NCBI GenBank assembly: GCA_001442985.1
Contig: LDYB01000019.1
Coordinates: 327,000-390,999, forward strand
Source: Armatimonadetes bacterium DC
Lineage (GTDB): Bacteria > Armatimonadota > Fimbriimonadia > Fimbriimonadales > GBS-DC
Reading direction: 5' to 3'
DNA length: 64,000 bases
Below the pieces are notes generated by a model. It made no database searches, had not been told where the DNA came from, and saw nothing but the letters and a program-made list of their open reading frames with translations. Shown piece by piece: positions 16,931-24,513 of the stretch (positions are counted from its first letter, which is position 1; each line of letters starts with the position of its first letter). The position numbers and the translations under genes were made by a program.

Positions 16931-17791
16931 CTACTCCCCTGCCCCCTTTAGCACATCGTTCATCTTGCCAGAGCGATAGCCCTCAAGGTCAAGGGTAATG
17001 TAGGTGTATCCCAGGGCGCGCATGTGTTGCACGATGGCGCTGGCGTGTTCCAGCAGGCGTGAGAAGTCTTCGGGAGGCACTTCAATCCGCAGAATCGTGT
17101 CGTGATGGCGGGCGCGCACCTGTCGGAAGCCCAGCTCACGCAAAAAGCGCTCGGCGCGGTCTACCTTCTGGAGCAGCTCGCGTGTAATCACCGTGCCGTA
17201 GGGGAATCGGCTGGAAAGGCACGCGAATGAGGGCTTATCCCAGATGGGCAGACCGAGCCAGCGCGCCAGCGCCCGGATGTCCAGCTTGGTCAGCCCTGCC
17301 TCCAGCAGGGGCGAGCGCACGCCCCACTCCTGCCCTGCCCGCATGCCGGGGCGATAGTCGCCCAGATCGTCCGCGTGGGAGCCGTCGGCAATATACGGCA
17401 AGCCCTCTTCATCCGCTACCTGACGCAATATGCGAAAGAGTTCGGTTTTGCAATGGTAGCACCTGTCGGGGCGGTTCACCTGAAACAGGGGGTTTTCCAG
17501 CTCATGTGTGGGCACAATCCGCACACGCACCCCGATTTGTTCTGCCAGCCGTAGCGCTTCGTCGATTTCACCCTCGGGAAACGCTTCGGATTTGCCAATC
17601 ACGGCGACGCACCGCTTGCCCAGCACGCGATGCGCCACCGCGGTCAGCAGCGTGCTATCCACCCCGCCCGACAAGCCAATCACCACACCCCCCATCTCCC
17701 GCAGGATGGCGCACAGGCGTTCGTACTTCGCCTTGAGTGCAGGCGGTAGCGGCTCGCGTGGCTTCGTTCCCAACTCCGTTCTTATGCTCAT
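16931..17791 (-). CDS. larE: ATP-dependent sulfur transferase LarE
   Basis: 286 residues. The PP-loop is GGVVIGLSGGVDSTLLTAVA. Further family marks are NRPDRCYHCKTELFRIL, YIADGSHADDLGDYRPGMRA, SPLLEAGLTKLDIRALA and DKPSFACLSSRFPYGTVITR. LarE adenylates and thiolates the pyridinium dicarboxylate precursor of the nickel-pincer cofactor of lactate racemase and relatives. The CYHC pair plus the ACLSS cysteine give the three-cysteine arrangement associated with [4Fe-4S]-type LarE, unlike the single sacrificial cysteine of the Lactobacillus enzyme. LarB, LarC and a LarA-type racemase are not in the window. ATG 17791 overlaps the preceding stop by 4 bases; ATG 17812 is also in frame. Confidence 0.88.
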   Translation of the reverse strand: MSIRTELGTKPREPLPPALKAKYERLCAILREMGGVVIGLSGGVDSTLLTAVAHRVLGKRCVAVIGKSEAFPEGEIDEALRLAEQIGVRVRIVPTHELENPLFQVNRPDRCYHCKTELFRILRQVADEEGLPYIADGSHADDLGDYRPGMRAGQEWGVRSPLLEAGLTKLDIRALARWLGLPIWDKPSFACLSSRFPYGTVITRELLQKVDRAERFLRELGFRQVRARHHDTILRIEVPPEDFSRLLEHASAIVQHMRALGYTYITLDLEGYRSGKMNDVLKGAGE

Positions 17792-18282
17792 AGCCCCAGA
17801 ATCGTCTCCCATGTCAAGCCGTTAACCCTGACGACTTTCCATTCCTCATACGGGAAGAGTCCCCAGCGTCGCCCCTGCTCTTTGCGGAACTCCACCTCCA
17901 GCGGACCGTAGCGCTGGGCGTTCGGACCTATCTCATCCCAGGAGATGCTCACCTCGGTTCGGGCGATTGCCTTCGCCCCAAACACCTCAATCTGGAGCGG
18001 CTCCTTGTAGCGAGCGCGGGGGTTGTTGATATTTCTGAAAAACTGCACCAGTTGCAGGCGCAGGCGCTGCTTGTCCATGCCGTCCCATTCAAAATCGTCG
18101 GCGAGCATCGCCATCAGGGCGTCCACATCCTTCGCCTCGAACGCGGCTTTGCCCTCGCGGAACATCTGCTGGATACGCTCCTGCGGTGGGATTGGAGGCG
18201 GCTGATTGAACAGGGTGAGCCGAAGCCCCAGCAGGATTATAAGCACCGCACCCACCGCAATTGCCGCCCGCGTGCGTGTCAT
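17788..18282 (-). CDS. Membrane-anchored NTF2-like (SnoaL/DUF4440-type) protein
   Basis: 164 residues. An N-terminal membrane segment (AAIAVGAVLIILLGLRLTLF) is followed by a cone-shaped NTF2-like domain with ERIQQMFREGKAAFEAKDVD, ALMAMLADDFEWDGMDKQRL and a C-terminal strand pattern ending PYEEWKVVRVNGL. No catalytic residues can be assigned; such domains serve as small-molecule binding or scaffold modules. GTG 18291 is in frame but ATG 18282 has GGTGG at a good distance and begins 2 bases after the aldehyde dehydrogenase stop. The gene is the middle member of a three-gene operon with LarE. Confidence 0.65.
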   Translation of the reverse strand: MTRTRAAIAVGAVLIILLGLRLTLFNQPPPIPPQERIQQMFREGKAAFEAKDVDALMAMLADDFEWDGMDKQRLRLQLVQFFRNINNPRARYKEPLQIEVFGAKAIARTEVSISWDEIGPNAQRYGPLEVEFRKEQGRRWGLFPYEEWKVVRVNGLTWETILGL

Positions 18283-18284
18283 CG

Positions 18285-19154
18285 TTACCACCCAATCGGA
18301 TGCCAGACGGTTTTCATCTCCACGAACGGCTCAATCCAGCCCAAGCCGCACGCCTTGTCGGAGCGCCACTCCTCGGCGGTGTAGGTGGGGCTGTGATGAA
18401 GCCGCTTCACACTTTCGCTGGCAAGAATCTCGTACTCCGCGCGCGCGTCGGGAGGCACCCCACACAGATCCAGTGCGTCCACATCCACATGCTGACACAG
18501 GTGAGGCAGTAGCTCCGTATGCGACCCCGAGAGCATATTCACCACCCCGTTGGGCAGGTCGGAAGTCGCCAGAATCTCAGCGAAGGTCAACCCCACGGTG
18601 GGTGTCGCTTCTGGTAGTAGCACCACGCAGGTGTTTCCGCTCACAATCACGGGGGCAATCAGGCTGCTGAGCGAGGCGAGGGGCGCTTCAGGTGGGCACA
18701 CAATCCCCACCACGCCCGTCGGCTCTGGTTGCGTGAAGTTGTGCATGGGCATCGCGACGGGGTTCAAGGTAGAGACCAGCGCGCTCCATTTGTCGCTCCA
18801 GCCTGCGTAATAGACCCAGCGGTCTACGGCGCTGTCAATCTCCTGTTCCACCACTTCGGGCGGATCGCCTGTCGCGGCTATCAGTTCCGCACGCATCGCC
18901 TCGCGGCGGGTTTCGAGCATCTCCGCGACCCGATAGAGAATCTGCCCCCGATTGTAGGCGGTGCGTTTCGCCCATCCCGACTGTGCCTGGCGGGCGAACT
19001 GCACAGCGTCGCGTAAATCTTTGCGGGAGCCAAGCGGCACATTCGCGAAGAAGCGCCCCTGCGCATCGGAGACCTCGTAGGCGCGCCCCGACTCGGAACG
19101 CACAAACTGACCGCCCAACCACATCTTATAGGTCTTTCGGACTGTCGTGCGCAT
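18285..19154 (-). CDS. Short aldehyde dehydrogenase-family protein lacking the catalytic half
   Basis: 289 residues against about 480 for normal aldehyde dehydrogenases. The N-terminal and NAD-binding parts are recognisable (MWLGGQFVRSESGRAYEVSD, EPTGVVGIVCPPEAPLASLS, SGNTCVVLLPEATPTVGLTF, LATSDLPNGVVNMLSGSHTE). After about residue 215 the catalytic Cys region (GQxC) and the following Glu are missing. The protein ends with its own tail GWIEPFVEMKTVWHPIGW. Similar short forms occur beside a full-length dehydrogenase and deoC in other bacteria; neither is present here. It is probably a non-catalytic partner. The message looks leaderless: TACAAT ends 9 bases before the ATG. Confidence 0.75.
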   Translation of the reverse strand: MRTTVRKTYKMWLGGQFVRSESGRAYEVSDAQGRFFANVPLGSRKDLRDAVQFARQAQSGWAKRTAYNRGQILYRVAEMLETRREAMRAELIAATGDPPEVVEQEIDSAVDRWVYYAGWSDKWSALVSTLNPVAMPMHNFTQPEPTGVVGIVCPPEAPLASLSSLIAPVIVSGNTCVVLLPEATPTVGLTFAEILATSDLPNGVVNMLSGSHTELLPHLCQHVDVDALDLCGVPPDARAEYEILASESVKRLHHSPTYTAEEWRSDKACGLGWIEPFVEMKTVWHPIGW

Positions 19155-19163
19155 AACAGGGGG

Positions 19164-19169
19164 ATTGTA
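19164..19169 (-). promoter_or_regulatory. -10 box TACAAT for the aldehyde dehydrogenase-like / larE operon
   Basis: The minus strand reads CGGGTACAATCCCCCTGTTATG, with the hexamer 9 bases from the start codon and no ribosome-binding site. It sits about 15 bases from the divergent rpsT promoter box. Confidence 0.5.
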
Positions 19170-19184
19170 CCCGATTCCATCGGG

Positions 19185-19190
19185 TATAAT
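19185..19190 (+). promoter_or_regulatory. -10 box TATAAT for rpsT
   Basis: CATCGGGTATAATCTGGG has a perfect hexamer 21 bases before the rpsT ATG, with AGGAGG in the short leader. It shows the same GGGTA context as the leaderless promoters. Confidence 0.55.
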
Positions 19191-19211
19191 CTGGGCATAG
19201 GAGGAACAGCG

Positions 19212-19502
19212 ATGCCAAACACCAAATCGGCGAAGAAGGCTCTGATCAAGTCGCGGGAGCGCTATCTCCGCAACCGCGCCACCAAGTCCGCGATTAAGAC
19301 CTACTCGCGGCGGGTCAAGGAGCTGGCGGAGAAAGGCGAGGTGGAGGCAGCGCTCTCAACCCTGCGTCGCGCCATCAGCTTGATTGACAAGGCGGTCAAG
19401 CGCGGGATTCTGCACAAGAACACGGGGAACCGCAAGAAGTCGCGCTTGATGATTGCCCTCAACAAGCGGCTGGCGCAACTGCGGGCAGGTGAGAGCGAAT
19501 GA
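19212..19502 (+). CDS. rpsT: 30S ribosomal protein S20
   Basis: 96 residues, the usual S20 size, starting MPNTKSAKKALIKSRERYLR and ending in the basic segment HKNTGNRKKSRLMIALNKRL. S20 binds 16S rRNA early in 30S assembly. The AGGAGG site is 7 bases before the ATG. The gene has its own TATAAT promoter and a strong intrinsic terminator 35 bases after the stop, so it is a monocistronic unit. It is divergent from the short aldehyde dehydrogenase gene and converges on the RNase P RNA gene. Confidence 0.97.
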   Translation: MPNTKSAKKALIKSRERYLRNRATKSAIKTYSRRVKELAEKGEVEAALSTLRRAISLIDKAVKRGILHKNTGNRKKSRLMIALNKRLAQLRAGESE

Positions 19503-19536
19503 AAGCCGACCCTGCGAGTCGTCCTTTCAAACCCTG

Positions 19537-19575
19537 AGAGCGCAACTCGGAATAGAGTTGCGCTCTTTGTTTTTT
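19537..19575 (+). terminator. Intrinsic terminator of rpsT
   Basis: The arms AGAGCGCAACTC (19537-19548) and GAGTTGCGCTCT (19555-19566) form a perfect 12-bp stem with a 6-base loop, followed by TTGTTTTTT. This is the clearest Rho-independent terminator in the window. Confidence 0.9.
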
Positions 19576-19579
19576 GCGC

Positions 19580-19911
<332 letters not shown>

Positions 19912-19941
19912 AGCCAGTTAATTATACGCGAACCGATAGCT

Positions 19942-20898
19942 TCATGGCGCATCCTCTTGAAAGAGGGACGGACTCCATTCACTCAAACGACGCTGGGCGA
20001 TTGCAATATATTCTGGATTGATGTCGACGCCTATAAAGTGTCGTCCTGTGCTCCGCGCGGCAATTGCGGTCGTGCCGCTTCCAATAAACGGATCCAGCAC
20101 GATCGCTTGAGGGAGGGTTGACAGACGAATCAGGTGTTCACACAGTGCAACAGGCTTCACCGACGGGTGGGTGTTGTAAGCTCCCTTCTCCTGAACATCA
20201 GGCTTGGGCACAAGAAAGTAACGATCCAGCATCGCCCCGAAGCTGTCGACGATCAAAACATTTGCGGGGTACATATTGCTTCCAATACGCACCTCCGTGT
20301 TGAACAGCCCCACCTGATGCTTCAGCATGTTTTCCAGCAAAGTGCCTTCGTAAGGCTTTTGCGCAACAACAATCGGTTCATAGCAGGACTTAACCTGCGG
20401 CGTTTTCCAACCTCGCAGTTTTGCCTTGAGTTGCTGTTTCACCGCTTCGCTGACAGGCAGGCGCTCTATGAAATGGTCAAGCCCCATCGCCTTGGGTTGG
20501 TTCTGCAGGTAAAGCCATATGAAGCTATCGCGAATCCAGAACCCGGCATCCTCCACAGCGGCAGTAAGGCGATGATACAGGCGCGGGCTGGAAAAACAGA
20601 AGAAAAACCCGCCTGGCTTCAGGATACGCAGCAGCTCCTGCGCCACTTTGAGAAACCAGCGATAGAACTCGCGCCCCTGATTGGGGTCAAACTTCATGCC
20701 CGGAGGCAGGTGTGTGATCACTCGCTGGCTGGGCAAACGCTTCTCTACCTGCTCCAGACTCCACTGGTTGTCCAGTTTGTCCAGAAAGTAGGGCGGGTCT
20801 GTTACTACGGCGTCCACGAACTCCGAAGGCATTTCAGGAAGCACCTGAAGCGCATCGCCGCAGATAAGCTGGTCAACCCAATCGTGAATTGTTTTCAT
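19942..20898 (-). CDS. DNA methyltransferase of an R-M system (DPPY type)
   Basis: 318 residues. The catalytic motif DAVVTDPPYFLDKLDN lies near residue 30, and the AdoMet motif VLDPFIGSGTTAIAARSTGR lies near residue 275. RILKPGGFFFCFSSPRLYHR and NTHPSVKPVALCEHLI are typical of amino-methyltransferases. DPPY with the catalytic-first order is compatible with N6-adenine or N4-cytosine modification. The ATG overlaps the end of the HNH endonuclease gene by 4 bases, so the two form an R-M operon. The composition is AT-richer than the surrounding genes. It stops 30 bases before rnpB begins. Confidence 0.87.
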   Translation of the reverse strand: MKTIHDWVDQLICGDALQVLPEMPSEFVDAVVTDPPYFLDKLDNQWSLEQVEKRLPSQRVITHLPPGMKFDPNQGREFYRWFLKVAQELLRILKPGGFFFCFSSPRLYHRLTAAVEDAGFWIRDSFIWLYLQNQPKAMGLDHFIERLPVSEAVKQQLKAKLRGWKTPQVKSCYEPIVVAQKPYEGTLLENMLKHQVGLFNTEVRIGSNMYPANVLIVDSFGAMLDRYFLVPKPDVQEKGAYNTHPSVKPVALCEHLIRLSTLPQAIVLDPFIGSGTTAIAARSTGRHFIGVDINPEYIAIAQRRLSEWSPSLFQEDAP

Positions 20899-21671
20899 GA
20901 AGAGTCGCCTCCCGCACGCTTTACGAGAAAATCCTTCAACTTCTCAACTTCTGCCTCAGGCAAATACCGCTTCTTGATTGAATTGATAACAACCTCTGCT
21001 TTCGCCACCCCAACAACGCGCCCCCTTTTGTCGTAAACCCACTTGTCCCTATCCGCACGGTTGCACCGTTCACAGAGGGGAATTACATTATCGCCCGTCA
21101 ACGGCTTATGCGGATTCCTATGGGCTTCCTGTAAGCGCGTTGTTTCGCCAGGGTATCGCAAATTCGCTTCGCCCTCTCTCGAACCGCAGGTAGCGCATCG
21201 ATAGCCGTAGTTTTTCTTGATACTTTCAAAGTCTATGTCCTCAACCTTTTGTCTTTTTGGTATCCAGCTGGGATGCGGTCTTTCTAAAGTCATCAACCGA
21301 TATGCATTCCTTGGAGCATTTTTCAACTCTTCCTCATTGAGACCATTCCTGCGCTGTGACGACGCAACATAGAAGCCCCTCTGCATTCCCAAGTGCCTGC
21401 CCTCTTGCACATCGGGCGTTTTGGGATGATAATTGCGGACGAACTCGGTGAGCTCTTCCTTAGTTACCCAACGGGTGTTCGGATAACCCCACGCCAGATA
21501 TACAAGCACGAGAGCCGCTTTTGTGTAGTTCCCCTCTCGCTGCAGTTGGGGAAGCGGACCGACTCCGTGTTTCTTCAGGTAATCTTCCCAGTACCGCTTC
21601 ACGAGGGCATAGATGTTTTCTATCTCCTCGTCGCTCAGCGCTACCACCAGTCCCTGTCCTCCCCTGTTCAC
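20895..21671 (-). CDS. HNH restriction endonuclease
   Basis: 258 residues. The C-terminal half has an HNH fold: YGYRCATCGSREGEANLRYP (first CxxC), TRLQEAHRNPHKPLTGDNVI (the general-base His) and PLCERCNRADRDKWVYDKRG (second CxxC and the metal-binding Asn region). The N-terminal 130 residues, with LPQLQREGNYTKAALVLVYL and NTRWVTKEELTEFVRNYHPK, likely contain the DNA-recognition part. Translation starts at GTG 21671, only 6 bases after a TATAAT box, which argues for a leaderless message. It is coupled to the methyltransferase by a 4-base overlap. The recognition site is unknown. Confidence 0.8.
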   Translation of the reverse strand: MNRGGQGLVVALSDEEIENIYALVKRYWEDYLKKHGVGPLPQLQREGNYTKAALVLVYLAWGYPNTRWVTKEELTEFVRNYHPKTPDVQEGRHLGMQRGFYVASSQRRNGLNEEELKNAPRNAYRLMTLERPHPSWIPKRQKVEDIDFESIKKNYGYRCATCGSREGEANLRYPGETTRLQEAHRNPHKPLTGDNVIPLCERCNRADRDKWVYDKRGRVVGVAKAEVVINSIKKRYLPEAEVEKLKDFLVKRAGGDSS

Positions 21672-21677
21672 AGTGCG

Positions 21678-21683
21678 ATTATA
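21678..21683 (-). promoter_or_regulatory. -10 box TATAAT for the HNH R-M operon
   Basis: The minus strand reads GAGGGTATAATCGCACTGTG, with the hexamer 6 bases from the GTG start and no ribosome-binding site. Confidence 0.55.
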
Positions 21684-21734
21684 CCCTCAAGGGTGCAAAA
21701 ACCCGACTTCACTGGCAGATAGTTAAATGTGAGG

Positions 21735-21740
21735 TACAAT
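21735..21740 (+). promoter_or_regulatory. -10 box TACAAT for the SDR gene
   Basis: TGAGGTACAATTCCCGCACTATG places the hexamer 9 bases before ATG 21750. No ribosome-binding site fits in between, so the gene is probably leaderless. Confidence 0.5.
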
Positions 21741-21749
21741 TCCCGCACT

Positions 21750-22409
21750 ATGGGAACCCTGTTACTTATCGGAGCGGACAGTTCTATCGGTCAGAATGTT
21801 GCTAAGGCGTTTATAGAGGACGAGTGGCAGGTGTTCGCGATTGGGCGCCATCCGGAGCGTTTCGCGAACGGCGTTCACTTCGCGCACGCCATTACCGATG
21901 TGAGCGACCCTGTTTCGCTGGAGCAGGCGCGCGACGCCCTGCAAAACTACCTGCAGTCCAGCGGCAACCCCCCGATTGAGGTGGTGGTTTACACTGTCGG
22001 CGACATTCTCGCTCGCAAGGTAACCGAGATGTCGCCTGAAGAGTGGCTCCGAATTCTGAACGCCAACCTCACGGGAGCATTTTTAGCAACTCGCGTCTTT
22101 GCGCCGTTGTTCTCTGCCGAGCCACACCTGTTTTATGTGGGCGCGCTCACGGAGAAACTGATTCTGCCTGGTTTGAGCGCGTACGCGACAGCGAAAGCAG
22201 GTCTGGAGGTGTTCGCGCAGGTGCTGGCGAAAGAGAACCCGCGCTGGCGCGTTACTGTCGTGCGCCCTGCGGCGGTGGCAACACGATTCTGGGAGCGCGT
22301 GCCCTTCCGCCTGCCCCCGAACGCGCTGAACCCAGAAATCGTCGCACTCCGCATCCCGGAGGCTTACTACAACGAGCAGAAGGGCACGCTGGACATTCTG
22401 CCAGGATAG
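21750..22409 (+). CDS. Short-chain dehydrogenase/reductase
   Basis: 219 residues. The Rossmann start MGTLLLIGADSSIGQNVAKA has a GxxxxIG cofactor motif. NANLTGAFLATRVFA corresponds to the NAG-type structural motif. YATAKAGLEVFAQVLAKENP carries the catalytic Tyr-x3-Lys. The expected catalytic Ser region reads LFYVGALTEKL, without an obvious Ser, so activity may be altered. The C-terminus is short and ends LDILPG. Start 21750 gives the Rossmann fold directly; the frame extends 7 residues upstream, but the TACAAT box overlaps that extension. Substrate unknown. It converges with the rhodanese gene. Confidence 0.8.
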   Translation: MGTLLLIGADSSIGQNVAKAFIEDEWQVFAIGRHPERFANGVHFAHAITDVSDPVSLEQARDALQNYLQSSGNPPIEVVVYTVGDILARKVTEMSPEEWLRILNANLTGAFLATRVFAPLFSAEPHLFYVGALTEKLILPGLSAYATAKAGLEVFAQVLAKENPRWRVTVVRPAAVATRFWERVPFRLPPNALNPEIVALRIPEAYYNEQKGTLDILPG

Positions 22410-22410
22410 C

Positions 22411-22839
22411 CTACCGCTCAATCGGCTTTCCTTCCGCTTGCCAGCGTAGCATGCCCCCCTCCAGATTGCCAATCGCGTCTGGGGGGTACCCCTGATCTAA
22501 CAGCAGTCGCGCCGCTTTAGACGAGCGGTTGCCGCTGCGACACACCAGCACGAGACGCTTGTCTTTGGGAACCTCGTCCAGCCGATGAGACAGCTCGCCC
22601 AGCGGAATGTTTTTCGCCTGCGGGATGTGCCCTTCCGCAAACTCGAAGGGTTCACGCACATCAATCACGAGAGCGCCTTCATTAATCCACTTCTCTGCCT
22701 GCTCGATAGTGAGTTTCTGATAGCTTTTGGAACCCGAATCGTCCGTGCGTTCCGTTGCAGGGATTGCCTGCCACGCCAGAATGCTCAGAATCAACAGCCC
22801 TATCCAGAACGGCAGCCCACGCTTGCACACGCTACACAT
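22411..22839 (-). CDS. Membrane-anchored rhodanese-domain protein
   Basis: 142 residues. An N-terminal membrane helix (LPFWIGLLILSILAWQAIPA) is followed by one rhodanese domain: GALVIDVREPFEFAEGHIPQ, AKNIPLGELSHRLDEVPKDK, and the active loop VLVCRSGNRSSKAARLLLDQ with the sulfur-accepting Cys at about residue 100. Two more Cys precede the helix (MCSVCKRG). It likely works on the outer face of the membrane in sulfane-sulfur transfer or redox chemistry. The start at 22839 follows a GGAGGG site; the longer frame to 23061 crosses the promoter region of the divergent gene and was rejected. Confidence 0.85.
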   Translation of the reverse strand: MCSVCKRGLPFWIGLLILSILAWQAIPATERTDDSGSKSYQKLTIEQAEKWINEGALVIDVREPFEFAEGHIPQAKNIPLGELSHRLDEVPKDKRLVLVCRSGNRSSKAARLLLDQGYPPDAIGNLEGGMLRWQAEGKPIER

Positions 22840-22881
22840 AGGTTTTTCCCTCCTCTGCCCTGTTAGAGGCAGGGAGAAGCG

Positions 22882-22891
22882 GAAACGATTC
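22882..22891. promoter_or_regulatory. Possible LacI-type operator (GAAACGATTC)
   Basis: It is a near-palindrome of the form GAAnCGnTTC, with a central CG, in the intergenic space between the rhodanese and the secreted tail-fibre-like gene. Two similar sites lie near pseudopilin promoters (50881 and 54008). One chance match per window is expected, so this is a weak call. Confidence 0.25.
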
Positions 22892-22948
22892 AATCGGCAT
22901 CTGAAACTGATGTCTTCCAAAAAATTTCTCGATTCGTGAAAAATGGTG

Positions 22949-22954
22949 TATAAT
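22949..22954 (+). promoter_or_regulatory. -10 box TATAAT for the secreted-protein cluster
   Basis: ATGGTGTATAATAGAGTATC has a perfect hexamer followed by AGAG, the same context as the promoter at 50861. About 100 bases of leader follow before the AAGGAGG site and ATG at 23061. No riboswitch was recognised in that leader. Confidence 0.5.
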
Positions 22955-23060
22955 AGAGTATCGGCGCCACCGAAAGATAGAGATAACCTGGTCGCCAGCC
23001 ACATCGGCAGCCAGCCATTTCCTCTCTCGACCGCTGAAATTCCTTGAAGGAGGCTATGCA

Positions 23061-24500
23061 ATGCGCAGTGTGTTCTGCAGTTTGGCTTTAGCCGTGTCGC
23101 TGGCGCTTGGGTGCGCCCAACCGTTCACCTATCAGGGGTCGCTCAGAGACGGCGGCAACCCTGCGAATGGCAACTATCAGATGACTTTTCGGCTCTATAA
23201 CGCCGCCGCTGGCGGTACGCTGTTGGGTACGGTGGGTCCCGTTGCCGTACCTGTGAGCAACGGTTTGTTCAGTGTAGAGCTGAATTTCCCTGCTTCGATC
23301 TGGGATGGTGGAACCCGCTACCTGGAGATCCAGGTCGGCGCCACGACCCTTTCGCCCCGTGTGAAGATTAACCCAACGCCCTATGCCAGTACTTTACGCC
23401 TGTTTGAAAGTGGTGTTTCGAATCCTGATCGAATGGTGATTGCCCACTCGCCCGCTTTCACGAACTGGGGTCTGATGTATCGGGATACTACCGATGAGTT
23501 CCATTTTATGGGGAGCGGTAGCAGCAGCCTTTCTGTGCGTCTCCTGGATGGGGACATGAGTTTCTACGACGATCAGGGAAGCATTATCTTCTCCACAGCG
23601 GATGCCACCAACGCGCCGATGATGATGATGTTCAGCTCGGGTGCCAACAACGCCGACCGCATGGTGATTGCCCATTCGCCCGCTTTCACGAACTGGGGCT
23701 TACAGTATCGTGACTCGGACGATAAGTTCAACTTCATGGGTGGCGGTCTCACGGCGATGAGTATCGATCTGGCGAATCTCTATGTAGGCGTGCGCACCTT
23801 TGTGCCCGAAGTGCCGCTCCATGTCGCCAGCGGCACCGACAGCTCCCCCAGCGGCGGCGGTTTTGTTCAGATAGGGCTGACCTCGGGGGCGAACCTCAGC
23901 ATGGACAGCAACGAGATTATGGCGCGCAATAATGGGGCAGCCGCCACCCTCTCTTTGAACCACAACGGTGGTGATGTGATTATCAACGGCACCAACGCCG
24001 CGGGCAATGTGGGCATCGGCACGACCAGCCCTGCCGCCAAACTGCATGTGAACGGCACGGCGCGCGTGAGGGTGCTGGAAATCACGGGCGCCGATTTCGC
24101 CGAAAAGTTCCCCACCACTGAACCCGTCCAACCCGGCATGGTCGTCGAGATTGACCCCGACAACCCCGGCAACCTCCGCCTCGCACGCGGCGCCTATAAC
24201 AAGCGCGTGGCAGGCATCGTCGCGGGCGCAAACGGGTTGTCCAAAGGCATCGTGCTGGGCAACACCGAAGGCAGTGAAAACCACACCCCCATCGCCATCA
24301 GCGGGCGCGTGTGGGTCTACGCCGACGCTGCCGAACACGCGATTGAACCCGGCGACTTCCTGACCACGGCGGAGCGCGCGGGCTACGCGATGAAGGCGAC
24401 CGACCTGCAAAAAGCACAGGGTGCGATTCTGGGCAAGGCGATGACCCGCCTTGAGCAGGGTAAGACGGGCTTTGTGCTGGTGCTGGTCAATCTGCAGTAA
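23061..24500 (+). CDS. Secreted tail-fibre-like repeat protein
   Basis: 479 residues. The signal peptide (MRSVFCSLALAVSLALGCAQ) has a possible lipobox-like LALGC. A beta domain follows with FTYQGSLRDGGNPANGNYQM and NGLFSVELNFPASIWDGGTR. Two internal repeats about 76 residues apart share DRMVIAHSPAFTNWGL (bases about 23430 and 23658). After VGIGTTSPAAKLHVNGTARV, a signature of tail-fibre and adhesin shafts, comes a C-terminal domain with GRVWVYADAAEHAIEPGDFL and TTAERAGYAMKAT. Such proteins form trimeric surface fibres. The gene is followed 13 bases later by a metalloprotease gene, so they are probably co-expressed. Confidence 0.75.
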   Translation: MRSVFCSLALAVSLALGCAQPFTYQGSLRDGGNPANGNYQMTFRLYNAAAGGTLLGTVGPVAVPVSNGLFSVELNFPASIWDGGTRYLEIQVGATTLSPRVKINPTPYASTLRLFESGVSNPDRMVIAHSPAFTNWGLMYRDTTDEFHFMGSGSSSLSVRLLDGDMSFYDDQGSIIFSTADATNAPMMMMFSSGANNADRMVIAHSPAFTNWGLQYRDSDDKFNFMGGGLTAMSIDLANLYVGVRTFVPEVPLHVASGTDSSPSGGGFVQIGLTSGANLSMDSNEIMARNNGAAATLSLNHNGGDVIINGTNAAGNVGIGTTSPAAKLHVNGTARVRVLEITGADFAEKFPTTEPVQPGMVVEIDPDNPGNLRLARGAYNKRVAGIVAGANGLSKGIVLGNTEGSENHTPIAISGRVWVYADAAEHAIEPGDFLTTAERAGYAMKATDLQKAQGAILGKAMTRLEQGKTGFVLVLVNLQ

Positions 24501-24513
24501 GGAGGCAACCGCC

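Noticed and set aside
22955..23046. Possible riboswitch in the leader of the secreted cluster
   Set aside because: No conserved aptamer sequence (c-di-GMP, cobalamin, TPP or others) could be recognised.
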